A stretch of 22,820 nt of DNA from JANPLG01 sp964609085 (GTDB lineage Bacteria; Armatimonadota; SYMT01), in assembly GCA_964609085.1 (NCBI GenBank), contig CAZSRZ010000085.1, positions 1 through 22,820 on the forward strand. The letters run 5' to 3'. This document shows, in pieces, positions 7,890 to 15,253 of the stretch. Each line of letters starts with the position of its first letter. Within the stretch, counting starts at the first letter, position 1. The notes under the pieces were generated by a model, which saw only the letters and a list, made by a program, of their open reading frames with translations, ran no database searches and was not told the origin of the DNA. Position numbers and translations under genes: made by a program.

Positions 7890-9374
7890 GTGAGCGAGAC
7901 TTCCGACTCAACCTGGATGGTGGCCCCTGACGGGCGGCTGCTGAAGCTGCCGCCTGAGGTGATCGCTGGCGTTCGTGCCGGGGACCGGCTTCTGCTGCTC
8001 CCCGGCGCGGAAACGCCCCTGGTTGTCGGAGGCGAGGAATTGGCGGCGGCCCGAGACGCGGTGGACGCCGCGATGGACGCCTTCGGGGCCTTGCAACAGG
8101 TGCCGGATGTCGCCATCACCGCCTTCTTTCATCATTTCGCTGACCGCCTGGCCGACGACAACTGCTGGCGAGCCATCGCGGCGGCGAATGCTGACGACGT
8201 CGCGGCGGCCCGCTCACGGGGGCGCAGCGTCACCCGCCTGGTGGTCAACCACCGGATGCAGGCGGAGATGGTCGCCGGGTTGCGCGCCTGGGCGGAGATG
8301 CCTTCACCACGCGGACGCGTGTTGGAGACGGTGCGACACCCCGGCTGGCGAGTCGAGCAGTTCGCTGCCCCATTGGGCGTCGCGGCGTTCGTCTTCGAGG
8401 GCCGCCCGAACGTGTTCGCCGATGCGACGGGCGTGCTCCGGAGCGGCAACACGGTGGTTTTCCGGATCGGCAGCGACGCCCTTGGGACGGCCCGGGCGAT
8501 CGTCGGCACGGCTCTTCGCCCCGCGCTCTCCGCCGCCCGGCTGCCCCCGGACGCGGTGGTTCTGCTGGATCGCGCGGCCCGCGCCGCTGGATGGGCCCTC
8601 TTCAGCGATCCCCGCCTGTCGCTGGCCGTGGCCAGAGGGTCGGGCCCGGCGGTGGCGCAACTCGGGGCCGTGGCCCGTCAGGCCGGGGTTCCCGTTAGCC
8701 TGCACGGCACCGGCGGCGCCTGGCTGATCGCAGACTCATCGGCGGACGCGGACCGGTTTGAGCTGGCCGTTCGGCACAGCCTGGACCGAAAGGTCTGCAA
8801 TACCCTGAACGTCTGCCTCATCCATCGCGCCCGGGCTACCGAATTAGTCCCGCGGTTTCTGGACTCCCTCGAAGCCGCGGGTCGCTCACGAGGACACGGG
8901 ACGCGTCTCTGGGTGCTCGACCCGAACACGCTCTCCGAAGCCGACCGTGCCAGGCGGACCGTCGTTCGGCGCGCGGAGGGTGACCGGGAAGAACCCTGGG
9001 CGCAATGCCTGGATGAGGCCGATCTGGGTCGGGAGTGGGAGTGGGAGGAGACTCCCGAGGTGACCCTCGGCATCGTCGATGGCCTGGCGGACGCCATCCG
9101 GCTGTTCAACACGCACAGCCCACGCTTTATCGCCTCCCTTTGCGCTGAGGACGCGGAGGCCCACGAGCTCTTTCAGCGGGGTGTGGATTGCCCGTTCGTC
9201 GGGACGGGGTTTACCCGGTGGGTGGATGGGCAGTATGCGTTGCATCGCCCGGAGTTGGGGTTGAGCAACTGGCAACACGGCCGGCTGCTTGGGCGAGGAG
9301 GCATCCTCTCCGGGGACGGGCTCTATACGGTACGGACCCGAATGATCCAGGACGATCCGGATCTCCACCGCTGA
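7890..9374 (+). CDS. ProA-like aldehyde dehydrogenase with AbrB-like N-terminal extension
   Basis: 494 residues against roughly 415-430 for typical gamma-glutamyl phosphate reductase (ProA), which makes glutamate-5-semialdehyde with NADPH in proline synthesis. ProA landmarks are clear: GVAAFVFEGRPNVFADA (163-179), SGNTVVFR (185-192), VPVSLHGTGGAWLIADSSAD (268-287), the catalytic-Cys segment KVCNTLNV (C303) and a C-terminal GTGFTRWVDGQYALHRPELG block. Several ProA consensus positions differ, for example THSPRF where ProA has YGSxHSE. Residues 9-46 (VAPDGRLLKLPPEVIAGVRAGD plus a hydrophobic strand) resemble one AbrB/SpoVT swapped-hairpin unit. The GTG start at 7890 has a G-run directly before it, and the ATG at 7917 is an alternative that would still keep the extension. 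No proB or proC is nearby, so this may be a paralogue with another acyl-phosphate or aldehyde substrate. Confidence 0.8.
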   Translation: MSETSDSTWMVAPDGRLLKLPPEVIAGVRAGDRLLLLPGAETPLVVGGEELAAARDAVDAAMDAFGALQQVPDVAITAFFHHFADRLADDNCWRAIAAANADDVAAARSRGRSVTRLVVNHRMQAEMVAGLRAWAEMPSPRGRVLETVRHPGWRVEQFAAPLGVAAFVFEGRPNVFADATGVLRSGNTVVFRIGSDALGTARAIVGTALRPALSAARLPPDAVVLLDRAARAAGWALFSDPRLSLAVARGSGPAVAQLGAVARQAGVPVSLHGTGGAWLIADSSADADRFELAVRHSLDRKVCNTLNVCLIHRARATELVPRFLDSLEAAGRSRGHGTRLWVLDPNTLSEADRARRTVVRRAEGDREEPWAQCLDEADLGREWEWEETPEVTLGIVDGLADAIRLFNTHSPRFIASLCAEDAEAHELFQRGVDCPFVGTGFTRWVDGQYALHRPELGLSNWQHGRLLGRGGILSGDGLYTVRTRMIQDDPDLHR

Positions 9375-9384
9375 CGGGTGGACG

Positions 9385-10119
9385 TTACACCAACAGCGCC
9401 GAGACCGTCTCCTGAATCTCGCGGGCAGTGGGCTCCACCGCCCACGGGTCGGCTCCGGCCAGTTCCAACACCAGGGTCCCGGCGAACTCCGCTTGTCGCA
9501 GCCCGTCGAGCAGGCGGATCGCCCCCAGCATACCTTCGCCCAGGGGGACGGGTCGGTCATCACGCGCATCGGTCAGATAGATGTGCCGGGGCAATACCGG
9601 CAGGACGTCCGTCTCGGCCGGATCCCAGCCCGCCAGGATCGCTGCGCACGGGTCGAGAGCAATTCCGCACCTGCCCGGAAGCTCGGCGATTCGCCAGAGC
9701 TGACGGTAATCGTCCGGGCTCCGCAGCACGGTGTCCGGAGCATGCCGCAGGGCCAGCGCGACCGGAAGATTGCCGAGAGCCCGATCGAGCAGGCAGAGCG
9801 TGGCGACGAGTTCGGGCAGATCCCCGGTCGATGGGGCGGTGACGACCACCAGCGGCGCGTCGATGCTCCGGGCGAAGGTTGCGCGTCGCCCGATCCGGGC
9901 GAGTCCCTCCACATCCTGCGTGGAAGGGAGCGGCCCGGCGGCAACCGCCACGGGTTCCAACCCCTCGGCCACGAGCCTGCGCCGCACAGCCGCCTCCGGC
10001 GGGAGGGGCTCGGCCGCCAAGTCCAACTCGGCGCCGCGGTATCCCGCCCAGGCGATCTTGCTGAGAGCCCGTTCGAGCGAGTCGGCCGGAAAGCTGGCTG
10101 TGGAGCAGGCGATGTGCAC
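9385..10119 (-). CDS. Sugar phosphate isomerase/epimerase-like TIM-barrel protein with degenerate metal site
   Basis: 244 residues, slightly shorter than typical xylose-isomerase-like TIM barrels. The opening MHIACSTASFP, the GYRGAELDL strand (26-34), LDPCAAILAGWDP (155-167), RHIYLTDARDDRPVPLGEG (178-196) and FAGTLVLELAG (212-222) follow the family pattern. Several usual metal ligands are missing: the family Glu of the fifth strand is R125 (ALRHAP), the His of DxxH is A159, and the His of HxH-K-D is Y181. D156 and E219 remain. It may be a non-metal enzyme or a pseudo-enzyme. The start is GTG (10117-10119) with AGGGA about 8 bases upstream. It lies 21 bp after the porphyrinogen oxidase gene, so it is probably the third gene of the heme operon. 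A role in heme metabolism is not established. Confidence 0.8.
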   Translation of the reverse strand: MHIACSTASFPADSLERALSKIAWAGYRGAELDLAAEPLPPEAAVRRRLVAEGLEPVAVAAGPLPSTQDVEGLARIGRRATFARSIDAPLVVVTAPSTGDLPELVATLCLLDRALGNLPVALALRHAPDTVLRSPDDYRQLWRIAELPGRCGIALDPCAAILAGWDPAETDVLPVLPRHIYLTDARDDRPVPLGEGMLGAIRLLDGLRQAEFAGTLVLELAGADPWAVEPTAREIQETVSALLV

Positions 10120-10140
10120 GCGGATCCCTTTCTCGAGCGG

Positions 10141-11562
10141 TCAGACGACGGCGGCGGGGGCCATCGAGCTGGGTTGGTGGTCCAGCAGGCGACGCGCGGC
10201 TTCCTCGCCGCTGCGGACGGAGTCGGGGATTCCCACGCCGCGGTAGGCGTTCCCCGCCAGCGCGAGACCAGGGTGACGAGCCGCCAGTGCCTCGATCCGC
10301 TCGACCCGCTCCAGGTGGCCCACGAGGTAGTGCGGCATCGCCCGGGGCGCCCGCGCGACCTCGCGGTCCTTCGGTGCCCCCGTGATACCGAGCAAGGGTT
10401 CCAAATCCCGTCGGGCGGCCGCTTCCAGCGCGGTGTCGTCCATGGTCTCCACCGCCTGATTACCGAAGAACGCACGGAGCAGGACAGTGCCCGCCGGTGC
10501 GCGATGGTGCCACTTCACGTGACTGAAAGTGCACCCAAGGATGGTCATCCGCTCCCGACTGGGAACCACGAAGCCGAACCCGTTCAACGGATGCGCCACG
10601 AGATCGCGATCGTAGACAAGCGTGATCGTTGCCGCGGAAGCATACGGGATCGCGGCCAACTCTCGCGAGAGCTCCGCATCCAACTCCGCGAGGGCTTTCG
10701 CGGCCAGGTGCGCGGGGGAGGCAACCAGCACGGCATCCGCCCGCGCTACCTCACCGCTCCGGAGCCGCAGTTCCCAATCGTTCCTTGACCGCCGAAGGGA
10801 GTCGACGGGCGTCATGGGACGGACCGTGCCGGGTGGGAGCGCGGCGAGAACGCCGTCGGCAAGCGACTGCATCCCACCCCGGAAGGAGACGAAGAGACCG
10901 TAGCGGGCGCCACTGACGCCGCTCTTCTCCGCGGCGTGACGGGAGCGAGCCCACATCCCGCGGATCACGCTCCCGTGATCGCGCTCCATCTCGTGGAAAC
11001 GGGGCAGGGTGGCCCGCAGACTGAGCTGCATCGGATCGCCGCCGTAGATTCCCGCAATCATCGGTTCGGCCATTCGCTCGAGCGCTTCGCGGCCCAGGCG
11101 ACGAAGCACGAAGTCGCCCAGGCTTTCGTCCCGATCTTCGCTCCGACGGGGAATGAACAGATCCATTCCCATCCGAAGCTTGCCGCCGAGGGAGAAGATT
11201 CGGCTGCCGAGCAGCGGAGCAAACCGGGCCGGCGCCAGAAGTTGGAACCCCTCCGGCACGGGCTCGAGCCTGCCGCCGGCCACGACGAAGCTCCGGCGAT
11301 GGTCAGGGCCGGTGCTGATGATCTGGTCCTCCAGACCGACGCGCCGCGCGAGTTCGATGCCCCAGGGCTTGTCCGTGATCATGGAGTCCGGCCCGCGCTC
11401 GATCACCATTCCGTCCCGACGTGCGGTCCGAAGCAGTCCGCCCGGCTGAGACCCCGCCTCCAGTACTGTCACGTCCCACGGCTCTCCGGACGTGACCGCG
11501 GCATGGGCGGCGGCCAGACCGGTAATGCCGCCGCCGACAATCACCAGCCGCCGACGGCTCAT
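10141..11562 (-). CDS. hemY: FAD-dependent proto/coproporphyrinogen oxidase (HemY type)
   Basis: 473 residues, standard for oxygen-dependent HemY enzymes that oxidise protoporphyrinogen IX or, in the coproporphyrin pathway, coproporphyrinogen III. The dinucleotide motif VIVGGGITGLAAAHA is at 8-22, the ribose-binding Glu lies in VTVLEAG (E35), and ERGPDSMITDKP (55-66) is the family segment after it. The C-terminal FAD-binding piece GLALAGNAYRGVGIPDSVRSG lies around 435-455. I chose the ATG at 11560-11562 over an upstream open frame to 11751 because it begins the Rossmann fold directly and overlaps the ferrochelatase stop as ATGA, which implies translational coupling. The protein probably sits at the cytoplasmic membrane surface. 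Which porphyrinogen it uses depends on whether the genome has hemQ, not visible here. Confidence 0.94.
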   Translation of the reverse strand: MSRRRLVIVGGGITGLAAAHAAVTSGEPWDVTVLEAGSQPGGLLRTARRDGMVIERGPDSMITDKPWGIELARRVGLEDQIISTGPDHRRSFVVAGGRLEPVPEGFQLLAPARFAPLLGSRIFSLGGKLRMGMDLFIPRRSEDRDESLGDFVLRRLGREALERMAEPMIAGIYGGDPMQLSLRATLPRFHEMERDHGSVIRGMWARSRHAAEKSGVSGARYGLFVSFRGGMQSLADGVLAALPPGTVRPMTPVDSLRRSRNDWELRLRSGEVARADAVLVASPAHLAAKALAELDAELSRELAAIPYASAATITLVYDRDLVAHPLNGFGFVVPSRERMTILGCTFSHVKWHHRAPAGTVLLRAFFGNQAVETMDDTALEAAARRDLEPLLGITGAPKDREVARAPRAMPHYLVGHLERVERIEALAARHPGLALAGNAYRGVGIPDSVRSGEEAARRLLDHQPSSMAPAAVV

Positions 11563-12500
11563 GCCGACTCCCGGCGGGCCAGTGCGGCCACACGGCCGGC
11601 GAGCATGTCGATGAAAAGCGGATGGTCGCCGACCGTCTGCGCTCGGCGCATCCGCATTCCCAGGCTCCGAGCGGTGGCCGCCGCCTCCACGTCCAGATCG
11701 AAAAGCACTTCCACGTGGTCGTGCAGGAACCCGATCGGTTGGACGACGCAATCACGGATGCCCTGCTCGGCCAGCTCTTTCAGAACGTCGTTGACGTCTG
11801 GGCTGAGCCACGGCACCCGTCCATCGCCGCTGGCGCTTTGCCACGCCAGCCGCCAATCCTTCACCCCCAGGATCTCGGCCACCCCTCGGCAGGATGCGGT
11901 CAGATCCTCCACATAGGGCGATGCGCGGGCGGCCGGGAGCGGTATGGAGTGTGCGGTGAAGATGAGGGGCTCCTCGAGAGGCCACTCACCGCGATGGAAG
12001 CCGCTGCCCGCTTCCACCCGGGCGGCATTCGCCTCAAGGAACAGCGGGTCAGCGAACCAGTCGTCCGCGAAATAGAGAATCTCCGGCCCTTGCCCCCAGT
12101 TCATCTCGATGGCGCGCGCCAGGTCGCCGCGGTAGCGGTCCCCGCTGGCGCTGCTGCGGTGTGCGGCGAGCGGTATGCCGATCACCCGTCGGCGGCCGGC
12201 CTTGTTCATGCAGCGGACGACACGGTGCATGAAGGGCCGCCAGTTTCGCATGCCGACGTAGACCGGCAGGGCGAGACCGTAGCCGTCACGCAGCCTGCGT
12301 TTCAACGCGATCGCCTGGCGCAAGGTGATTTCGTTGTAAGGAGATCTTCCTCCCACAACTTCGTAGTGGTGGGCAACTTCCTCCAGGCGCTCGGGAGGCG
12401 TGTTTCGACCGCGAACGGAGAGCCGCAGGAAGGGCATCACGTCTTGCGGACGAGTCGGCCCTCCGAACCCCAGCAGGATGACGGCGTCCACTCGGCTCAT
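11559..12500 (-). CDS. hemH: Ferrochelatase (proto- or coproporphyrin ferrochelatase)
   Basis: 313 residues, close to the short, soluble Bacillus-type enzyme. It inserts ferrous iron into the porphyrin at the end of heme synthesis. The catalytic His is H184 in LIFTAHSIP and the acidic partner is E264 in GFLHDHVEVLFDLDVEA; the Bacillus residues are H183 and E264. The N-terminal block GFGGPTRPQDVMPFL (11-25) followed by GRN-PPERLEEVAHHY is like actinobacterial coproporphyrin ferrochelatases. The position of the Bacillus iron-contacting Tyr13 is F12 here. No Fe-S cysteine cluster is visible (single cysteines at 97, 204 and 251). The start is the ATG at 12498-12500; its upstream signal is only a weak GGCGGG. 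The open frame continues to 12662 without family sequence. It leads an operon with hemY. Confidence 0.95.
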   Translation of the reverse strand: MSRVDAVILLGFGGPTRPQDVMPFLRLSVRGRNTPPERLEEVAHHYEVVGGRSPYNEITLRQAIALKRRLRDGYGLALPVYVGMRNWRPFMHRVVRCMNKAGRRRVIGIPLAAHRSSASGDRYRGDLARAIEMNWGQGPEILYFADDWFADPLFLEANAARVEAGSGFHRGEWPLEEPLIFTAHSIPLPAARASPYVEDLTASCRGVAEILGVKDWRLAWQSASGDGRVPWLSPDVNDVLKELAEQGIRDCVVQPIGFLHDHVEVLFDLDVEAAATARSLGMRMRRAQTVGDHPLFIDMLAGRVAALARRESA

Positions 12501-12697
12501 AGGCTGGTTATACCCGCCGCAACCTTCGTAGGGCTCACAGCTACCGGGACGGCCGACCATCGTATAGTAATAGGGACTCGACGGGGCAGGCCGATCCGGC
12601 CGTCCCTCTCTGGACGATTCGTGCGACGAGCGACTGCCGCGGCAGGCATCGCGGCACACCATCCGGGTACGGGCCCGGTGCGGGGAGATCGCTGATT

Positions 12698-14512
12698 ATG
12701 TGGACCTGGATCAAACGCCTCTTGCTTTTGGGCGTGATCGTCGGCGTCGTTGCCGGCGGGATTGCCCTCTTCAAGCGGGGGCAGGGCTCCGGCAAGAAGG
12801 AAGAGACCACCTACGATCAGGCCCCGGTTACCCGCGGCGACGTCACCAGCTTCGTGACGGCGACGGGCGTGGTTAAGTGTTGGAAAACGGTCGATGTGAA
12901 GTCGAACGTCGGCGGCCGCATCGACCGGCTCTATGTCGACCTGGGCGCTCGCGTGCGCCGGGACCAGGTGGTGATGGATATCGACCCGACGGACCCCCGG
13001 GCCTCGCTCGACACCGCCCGGGCAGATCTTCAGGCGTCGGAAGCGCGTCTGGAGCAGGCCCGAGTCAACGAGATTTACCAGCAGGAGCAGTCGAAGGCGC
13101 GCATCGCTGGCGCCCGCAAGGCGGTGATGGCCGCCGAGGCCCGGCTGAAGCAGGCGCAGGCAAACCGGGATGTTCAACCGGCGCTCACCAACCTGAGCGT
13201 CGCCCAGGCGGCGGCCGCGCTCGTCACCGCGCAGAAGAGCGTGATGCAGGCGCAGCAGACCAAGAATCAACTGACGGAGGCCCTCGGGCAACTCAAGGAA
13301 GTGACGATCCCGCTCAACATCGAGACGGTGAGCGCCAACCTGGAACAGGCCAAGGCCAGCCTGCAGACCCTGGAGGCCGAACATACGCGGCTTCGGGAGT
13401 TGAACGCTCAAGGGTTCATCGCCAAGAGCGACGTAGAGGCCACCTTTGCCCGCGTCGCCAGTGCTCGAGCCGCGGTGCGCACCGCCGAACAGCGCCAGCT
13501 CACGATCAAGCGCGAGAACGAACTCAGTATCCGCGAGTTGGAAGCCCGCGTTTCCGCGGCGGCGTCCAGCATTGAGGAAGCGCAGTCGAGGGTGGTGCAG
13601 GCGCAGGCCGCTCTGGATCTCGCCCGTAAGAATGGTGTCCAGATCGAGGTTCGCGCGGCGGAATACGATGCAGCCCAGGCCGCCGTGGACCAGAGTCGCG
13701 AGGAGCTGAACTCGGCGATCGCCGAAGCGCGCACGATTTCCATGCGGCACCAGGAGTACCTGGCGGCGCGGTCCAGCATCGCGAGCAACGTGGCCAAGCG
13801 AGATCAAGCCGTTCGAACCCTCAGCTACACCCGCATCCTCGCCCCTCGTGACGGCGTCGTGATCGCCAAGAACGTGGAAGAGGGCACCGTCATCGCCAGC
13901 AGCCGGGGATCCATCGGCGGCACCAATGCCCTGCTCCAGATCGGCGATACCACCCGGCTCTGGGTGGTCTGCCAGGTGGATGAGACCGACGTGAGCCAGG
14001 TGCGGGTTGGGCAGGAGGTGGACGTGAAGGTGGACGCCTACCCCGACATGAAGGTCGAGGGTCGGGTGATCCGGATCGACCCGCAGGCGGTCGTCAATCA
14101 GAACGTGACCACGATCCCGGTAACGGTCGAGTTGAAGAAGTCGCTCCCCATCTTCAAGCCGGAGATGAATGCGACGTGCGATTTCATCACTGCCCGCGCG
14201 CGGCAGGTGCTCCAGGTCCCGAACGAGGCCATCAAGGAGCGCAAGACGGGGACGGTCGTTCAGGTGTTGGAAGCCGGCAAGCCGAAGGATCAGCCAATCA
14301 AGGCGGGCCTGGTGGGCGAGTCGACGACCCAGGTGAAGGAAGGCTTGAAGGAAGGCGACCAGGTCATCACGCGCATCATTGAGCCGGAGAAGCCGATGAT
14401 GGGCAGCCCATTCGGCAGTCCGTTCGGCGGTGGCGGCGGTCGGCCCGGCGGTGGCGGTCGGCCCGGTGGTGGTGCCGGCGGCGGTGGCGGCGCGCGTCCC
14501 GGGGGCCGCTAG
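12698..14512 (+). CDS. MacA/HlyD-type periplasmic adaptor with long coiled-coil region
   Basis: 604 residues, much longer than MacA (about 370). A membrane anchor spans residues 5-25. The first half of the lipoyl domain is near 65-95 (VDVKSNVGGRIDRLYVDLGARV) and its return strand is at 380-400 (LAPRDGVVIAKNVEEGTVI). Between them, residues 100-377 are almost wholly helical and rich in Ala, Gln and Glu, pointing to a very long hairpin or several hairpins. Beta-barrel and membrane-proximal domains follow (LWVVCQVDETDVSQVRVGQE, 421-440). The tail after residue 569 is almost pure Gly-Pro-Arg. Adaptors of this family link an inner-membrane ABC exporter to an outer-membrane channel or carry substrate across the periplasm. 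GGGGAG stands about 10 bases before the ATG. The ATPase gene starts 3 bases after the stop, so this is one operon. Confidence 0.92.
   Translation: MWTWIKRLLLLGVIVGVVAGGIALFKRGQGSGKKEETTYDQAPVTRGDVTSFVTATGVVKCWKTVDVKSNVGGRIDRLYVDLGARVRRDQVVMDIDPTDPRASLDTARADLQASEARLEQARVNEIYQQEQSKARIAGARKAVMAAEARLKQAQANRDVQPALTNLSVAQAAAALVTAQKSVMQAQQTKNQLTEALGQLKEVTIPLNIETVSANLEQAKASLQTLEAEHTRLRELNAQGFIAKSDVEATFARVASARAAVRTAEQRQLTIKRENELSIRELEARVSAAASSIEEAQSRVVQAQAALDLARKNGVQIEVRAAEYDAAQAAVDQSREELNSAIAEARTISMRHQEYLAARSSIASNVAKRDQAVRTLSYTRILAPRDGVVIAKNVEEGTVIASSRGSIGGTNALLQIGDTTRLWVVCQVDETDVSQVRVGQEVDVKVDAYPDMKVEGRVIRIDPQAVVNQNVTTIPVTVELKKSLPIFKPEMNATCDFITARARQVLQVPNEAIKERKTGTVVQVLEAGKPKDQPIKAGLVGESTTQVKEGLKEGDQVITRIIEPEKPMMGSPFGSPFGGGGGRPGGGGRPGGGAGGGGGARPGGR
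14425..14510 (+). repeat. Gly-Pro-Arg-rich low-complexity tail of the adaptor gene
   Basis: The 3' end of the adaptor gene is a run of GGCGGTGGC-like units interrupted by CGGCCC, coding for about 28 residues of mostly glycine with Arg-Pro pairs. It is in frame and ends at the gene stop. Such tracts change length easily by slippage, and in proteins they are usually disordered. Confidence 0.7.
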
Positions 14513-14515
14513 CCG

Positions 14516-15253
14516 ATGATTCGCGCCGAGAAGCTGACCAAGGTGTACCAGATGGGCGCCACCAAGGTGCACGCGCTGCGAGGGATCGACCTGGAGATCC
14601 AGACGGGCGAGATGGTGGCCATCATGGGTCCATCCGGGTCCGGGAAGTCGACGTTTATGAACCTTGTCGGCTGCCTGGACCGCCCTACATCCGGGGAGTA
14701 CACTCTGGACGGCATCAGCGTCTCGCGCATGAACGACAACCAGTTGGCCGAGGTTCGCAACCAGAAGATCGGGTTCGTGTTCCAGCAATTCAACCTGCTG
14801 CCGCGGACCTCGGCACTCCGCCAGGTGGAGCTGCCGATGCTCTACAGCGGCTTCCCGGATCGGCGGGCCCGGGGGCTGGCGGCGCTGGAGGCCGTGGGGT
14901 TGGCGGACCGCCATCATCACACGCCCGCGGAGCTCTCGGGTGGGCAGCAACAGCGCGTAGCGATCGCCCGTGCCCTCGTAAACGACCCGGTCGTGCTGCT
15001 GGCGGATGAGCCGACCGGTGCCCTGGACACACGCACCGGCGAGGAGATCATGGCGATCTTCCAGCGACTGCACCGTGAAGGGAAGACCGTCATCCTGGTC
15101 ACGCACGAGTGGGACATCGCCCTCCACTGCGACAGGATCATCCGCTTCAAGGACGGACATGTCATGTCCGACGAGATCCTCCCCGAACCCAAGAATGCCC
15201 TGGAGGAGCTGGCAAAGATGCCAGACATCGATGCTGCGGAGGTGCCGGTATGA
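14516..15253 (+). CDS. ABC exporter ATPase, MacB/LolD type
   Basis: 245 residues, a complete stand-alone nucleotide-binding subunit that powers the adaptor-permease export complex at the inner membrane. Walker A is GPSGSGKST at 38-46, the Q-loop glutamine is Q90 in FVFQQFNLLP, the signature is LSGGQQQR at 140-147, and Walker B is VVLLADEP ending at E165-P166. The switch histidine is H197 in LVTHEWD. QQFNLLP followed by LPMLYSG is typical of the MacB/LolD group. The ATG lies 3 bases after the adaptor stop, with only a G-rich stretch before it, so translation probably depends on coupling. A C-terminal tail of about 25 residues after the conserved core (ILPEPKNALEELAKMPDID) is acidic and somewhat longer than usual. 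Confidence 0.96.
   Translation: MIRAEKLTKVYQMGATKVHALRGIDLEIQTGEMVAIMGPSGSGKSTFMNLVGCLDRPTSGEYTLDGISVSRMNDNQLAEVRNQKIGFVFQQFNLLPRTSALRQVELPMLYSGFPDRRARGLAALEAVGLADRHHHTPAELSGGQQQRVAIARALVNDPVVLLADEPTGALDTRTGEEIMAIFQRLHREGKTVILVTHEWDIALHCDRIIRFKDGHVMSDEILPEPKNALEELAKMPDIDAAEVPV

Noticed and set aside
9493..10788. 431-codon plus-strand open frame across the TIM barrel and hemY
   Set aside because: It spans two real minus-strand genes and the gap between them; its composition is that of noise.
12558..12575. TATAGT as a -10 box for the export operon
   Set aside because: No -35-like sequence at 16-18 bases upstream (GCTACC there) and it is an isolated six-base match, so I did not list it as a promoter.
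14400..14512. Gly-rich tail as a possible frameshift artefact
   Set aside because: The tract stays in frame, ends at a stop just before the ATPase start, and the export domains upstream are intact.
12497..15160. Very long minus-strand open frame (887 codons) opposite the adaptor and ATPase genes
   Set aside because: It is antisense to two clearly recognised genes; its product is rich in His, Arg, Asp and Leu with no domain, as expected for the shadow of GC-rich codons.
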